From Candidatus Calescibacterium sp. (GTDB lineage Bacteria > DRYD01), in the NCBI GenBank assembly GCA_025057615.1, contig JANXBF010000009.1, forward strand, positions 1-45,771: 45,771 nt of DNA, given 5' to 3'. The notes under the pieces are model-generated. The model did no database searches. It saw only the letters and a program-made list of their open reading frames with translations, and was not told the DNA's origin. Shown here one piece after another: positions 43,959 to 45,771 of the stretch. Within the stretch, counting starts at the first letter, position 1; each line of letters opens with the position of its first letter. The position numbers and the translations under genes are program-made.

Positions 43959-45560
43959 TTAAAAATCTATCTTTTCAGAAACTGTCCTGCCCTGCAAAAA
44001 GTACAATAAGTAATCAGGGCCACCGGCTTTTGCATCAGTTCCAGACATATTAAAACCACCAAACGGATGAACACCCACAACAGCACCAGTACATTTTCTG
44101 TTAATGTACAGATTACCGCAATGAAAACCATTTACCGCTTTTTCAATATTATATCTATTTTCACTGAAAACCGCACCCGTAAGACCATAATCAGTAGAAT
44201 TAGCAATATCCAAAGCATTATCGAAATCATCAAATTTCATAACAGCTAAAACCGGGCCAAATATCTCATCCTGAGCTATAGTATCATTAACATTTACATT
44301 TTCAAAAACAGTCGGCTCAATATAATACCCTCTGTCCTCAAACAACTTATTACCACCATACACCAACCTATTCTGTTTCTTCCCAATTTCAATATATTCC
44401 ATTATCTTATCCTGAGCAGATTTATTTATAACTGGCCCTATGAACTTATTTTCTTTTGGTAATCCAATTTCTACAGATTTTAGCCTTTCCAAAAATAGAG
44501 CCATAAATTTGTCGTATATATTCCTATGTAACAATAACCTGGAACAAGCGGAACACTTTTGACCCTGATATCCAAAAGCAGACACTAATACACTAGCAAC
44601 AGCATAGTTAATAAATTCTTCATTTCTCAAATCATCTACAATTATAGCATTTTTCCCACCCATTTCAGCTATGACCCTTTTAAGATGCTTTTGACCAGAT
44701 CTAACAACAGAAGCATCTTTATATATACTCAGTCCAACCTCTTTTGAACCAGTAAAAGCAATCATCCTTACATCAGGATGTTTAACAAGGTAATCTCCTA
44801 CCACACTACCTCTACCAGAAAGGTAGTTTAGCACCCCATCAGGTAAACCAGCTTCCTTCATAACTGAGTAAAAGAAATATGACATAAAACAAGAATCATT
44901 TGCAGGCTTAAGTATCACAGTATTACCTGTGACCATAGCAGCAATAGACATACCCGCAGGAATAGCCAAGGGGAAATTCCATGGAGGAATAACAACAACA
45001 ACTCCCAAAGGTAAATAATGGTAGTAATTCTTTTCACCCGGAAACCTTAACAACTTATGTGGATTCTCATGTAAATTTACCATCTGCTGAGCGTAATATT
45101 CAAGGTAGTCTATAGTTTCAGCAACATCCGCATCAGCCTCAGCGTAATTCTTACCAACCTCCAAAATCATCCAAGCCATAGCTTCATATCTTCTCTGTCT
45201 AAGTATATTTGCAGCCCTAAAAAATATATTTGCCCTCTGATAGACATCCAACTTTGACCATTCTCTGAAAGCTTTTTTGGCTGCTTCCACGGCTAATTCA
45301 GCCTGTTCAATATTGGCATCCTGAAAAACACCAACAATTTGTGAATAATCACCAGGATTTATAGATCTAATCTTTTTTTCAGAATAGTACTCTTTACCAC
45401 CTATAAATAAAGGATATTCTTTATTGAGGTTTTTTTCCACATAATCTATCGCGTCTCTCAACTTTTGAACCACCGTTGAATCAGAAAAATTTAAGAATGG
45501 CTCAGTTTGATAATCACTTTTGGAATAGTTTATTAACTCTTTTTTTGGTATTGTTTTCAT
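43959..45560 (-). CDS. L-glutamate gamma-semialdehyde (1-pyrroline-5-carboxylate) dehydrogenase
   Basis: 533 residues, NAD-dependent aldehyde dehydrogenase oxidising glutamate semialdehyde to glutamate, the second step of proline breakdown. Motifs: FIGGKEYYSEKKIRSINPGD, PLGVVVVIPPWNFPLAIPAGM, IAFTGSKEVGL, VIAEMGGKNAIIV with the general-base Glu, FGYQGQKCSACSRLL with the catalytic Cys, and EIFGPVLAV. The length, the GYQGQKCSACSR loop and the C-terminal GGFNMSGTDAKAGGPDYL are those of the stand-alone P5C dehydrogenases. GGGGGG precedes ATG. The proline dehydrogenase is at 23068-24000. Confidence 0.95.
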   Translation of the reverse strand: MKTIPKKELINYSKSDYQTEPFLNFSDSTVVQKLRDAIDYVEKNLNKEYPLFIGGKEYYSEKKIRSINPGDYSQIVGVFQDANIEQAELAVEAAKKAFREWSKLDVYQRANIFFRAANILRQRRYEAMAWMILEVGKNYAEADADVAETIDYLEYYAQQMVNLHENPHKLLRFPGEKNYYHYLPLGVVVVIPPWNFPLAIPAGMSIAAMVTGNTVILKPANDSCFMSYFFYSVMKEAGLPDGVLNYLSGRGSVVGDYLVKHPDVRMIAFTGSKEVGLSIYKDASVVRSGQKHLKRVIAEMGGKNAIIVDDLRNEEFINYAVASVLVSAFGYQGQKCSACSRLLLHRNIYDKFMALFLERLKSVEIGLPKENKFIGPVINKSAQDKIMEYIEIGKKQNRLVYGGNKLFEDRGYYIEPTVFENVNVNDTIAQDEIFGPVLAVMKFDDFDNALDIANSTDYGLTGAVFSENRYNIEKAVNGFHCGNLYINRKCTGAVVGVHPFGGFNMSGTDAKAGGPDYLLYFLQGRTVSEKIDF

Positions 45561-45663
45561 AATATTTTACCCCCCACTACTAAATAGAATTCACATTAAT
45601 AAAATTCACAAGAAAATAAATATATTCCTCTATTTAGAAAAACAAACAGAAAAAATCTAATAG

Positions 45664-45771
45664 TTACAATACTCTGTAAGTATCCAAATATTTGGAAGCT
45701 ATTTTTAGATAATGATATTCTTGTGAAGTTTTACGAGAATTTTCCTTAATTTTATACAATAATTCCCTATT
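45664..45771 (-). CDS. 3' end of a gene running in from beyond the window
   Basis: From the right window edge a minus-strand frame is open for 35 codons and stops at TAA 45664-45666 (ending HYLKIASKYLDTYRVL). The composition is like real coding sequence here, and it is followed by a 103-bp AT-rich gap (45561-45663) holding the leader of the dehydrogenase gene. Too short to name. Confidence 0.4.
   Translation of the reverse strand, partial: NRELLYKIKENSRKTSQEYHYLKIASKYLDTYRVL

Overview
The window is about 45.8 kb of AT-rich bacterial chromosome (the text reads as roughly one third G+C). It is densely packed, with many 1-20 bp gene overlaps. Strong Shine-Dalgarno sites (GGAGG or runs of G) precede most genes, and GTG/TTG starts are frequent. 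There are no insertion sequences, no CRISPR arrays and no gene-free stretch longer than about 260 bp. Gene content (tuf-rpmG-secE-nusG-rplK-rplA, ClpC, DnaA, NusA, UvrC, F-type AtpD, FtsW, Prs) is plainly bacterial. Low G+C, short proteins and scattered housekeeping operons suggest a deep-branching, possibly thermophilic, anaerobe-like lineage, but I cannot name a phylum from the sequence alone. The GT9 glycosyltransferase and GDP-mannose synthesis point to a surface glycan.

Region 1 (1-5900, all minus): the 5' part of a cyclic-2,3-diphosphoglycerate-synthase-like protein, then a compact sulfane-sulfur operon. Reading from its promoter near 5880 leftwards it encodes a rhodanese-persulfide dioxygenase fusion, TusA, a DsrE2-like protein, a YeiH-type transporter, a CsoR/CstR-family regulator and a two-piece YeeE/YedE transporter. 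ATACCCCTA repeats overlap the promoter and are a good candidate operator for the regulator. Region 2 (5900-14721, minus): an AT-rich intergenic region with repeats, a degenerate KhpA-like KH protein, GlyA, RNase PH, an acidic-tailed unknown, ClpC, NusA, a RimP reduced to its N-terminal domain, and a UvrC without its C-terminal helix-hairpin-helix region.

Region 3 (14778-21479) is an island on the plus strand: a small unknown, a Tyr/Asn-rich secreted protein, a biotin-carrier-like protein without the biotinyl lysine, RseP, tRNA-Leu(CAA), a bifunctional nuclease, MTA phosphorylase, a macro-domain protein, tRNA-Arg(CCT), DnaA and a 56-residue protein. The tRNAs are threaded into the operon. The macro-domain frame has no stop before the tRNA and ends on a UAA inside the anticodon loop of tRNA-Arg. 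The nuclease and dnaA start codons lie only 9 and 11 nt after tRNA 3' ends and have no Shine-Dalgarno.

Region 4 (21485-33754, minus): tRNA-Leu(TAG), a GH3 glycosidase, proline dehydrogenase, an ABC exporter pair, an orphan AtpD, PheT, an unknown, and the L1-L11-NusG-SecE-L33-EF-Tu cluster, which here is not followed by rplJL-rpoBC. Region 5 (33817-45771, minus): bifunctional GDP-mannose synthesis enzyme, archease, an amino-acid permease, RbfA, a roadblock-like protein, a PepSY-type membrane protein, a CPBP protease, a GT9 glycosyltransferase, a PolX-PHP protein whose polymerase site looks dead, FtsW, PRPP synthetase, and glutamate-semialdehyde dehydrogenase, which completes proline degradation with the proline dehydrogenase of region 4.
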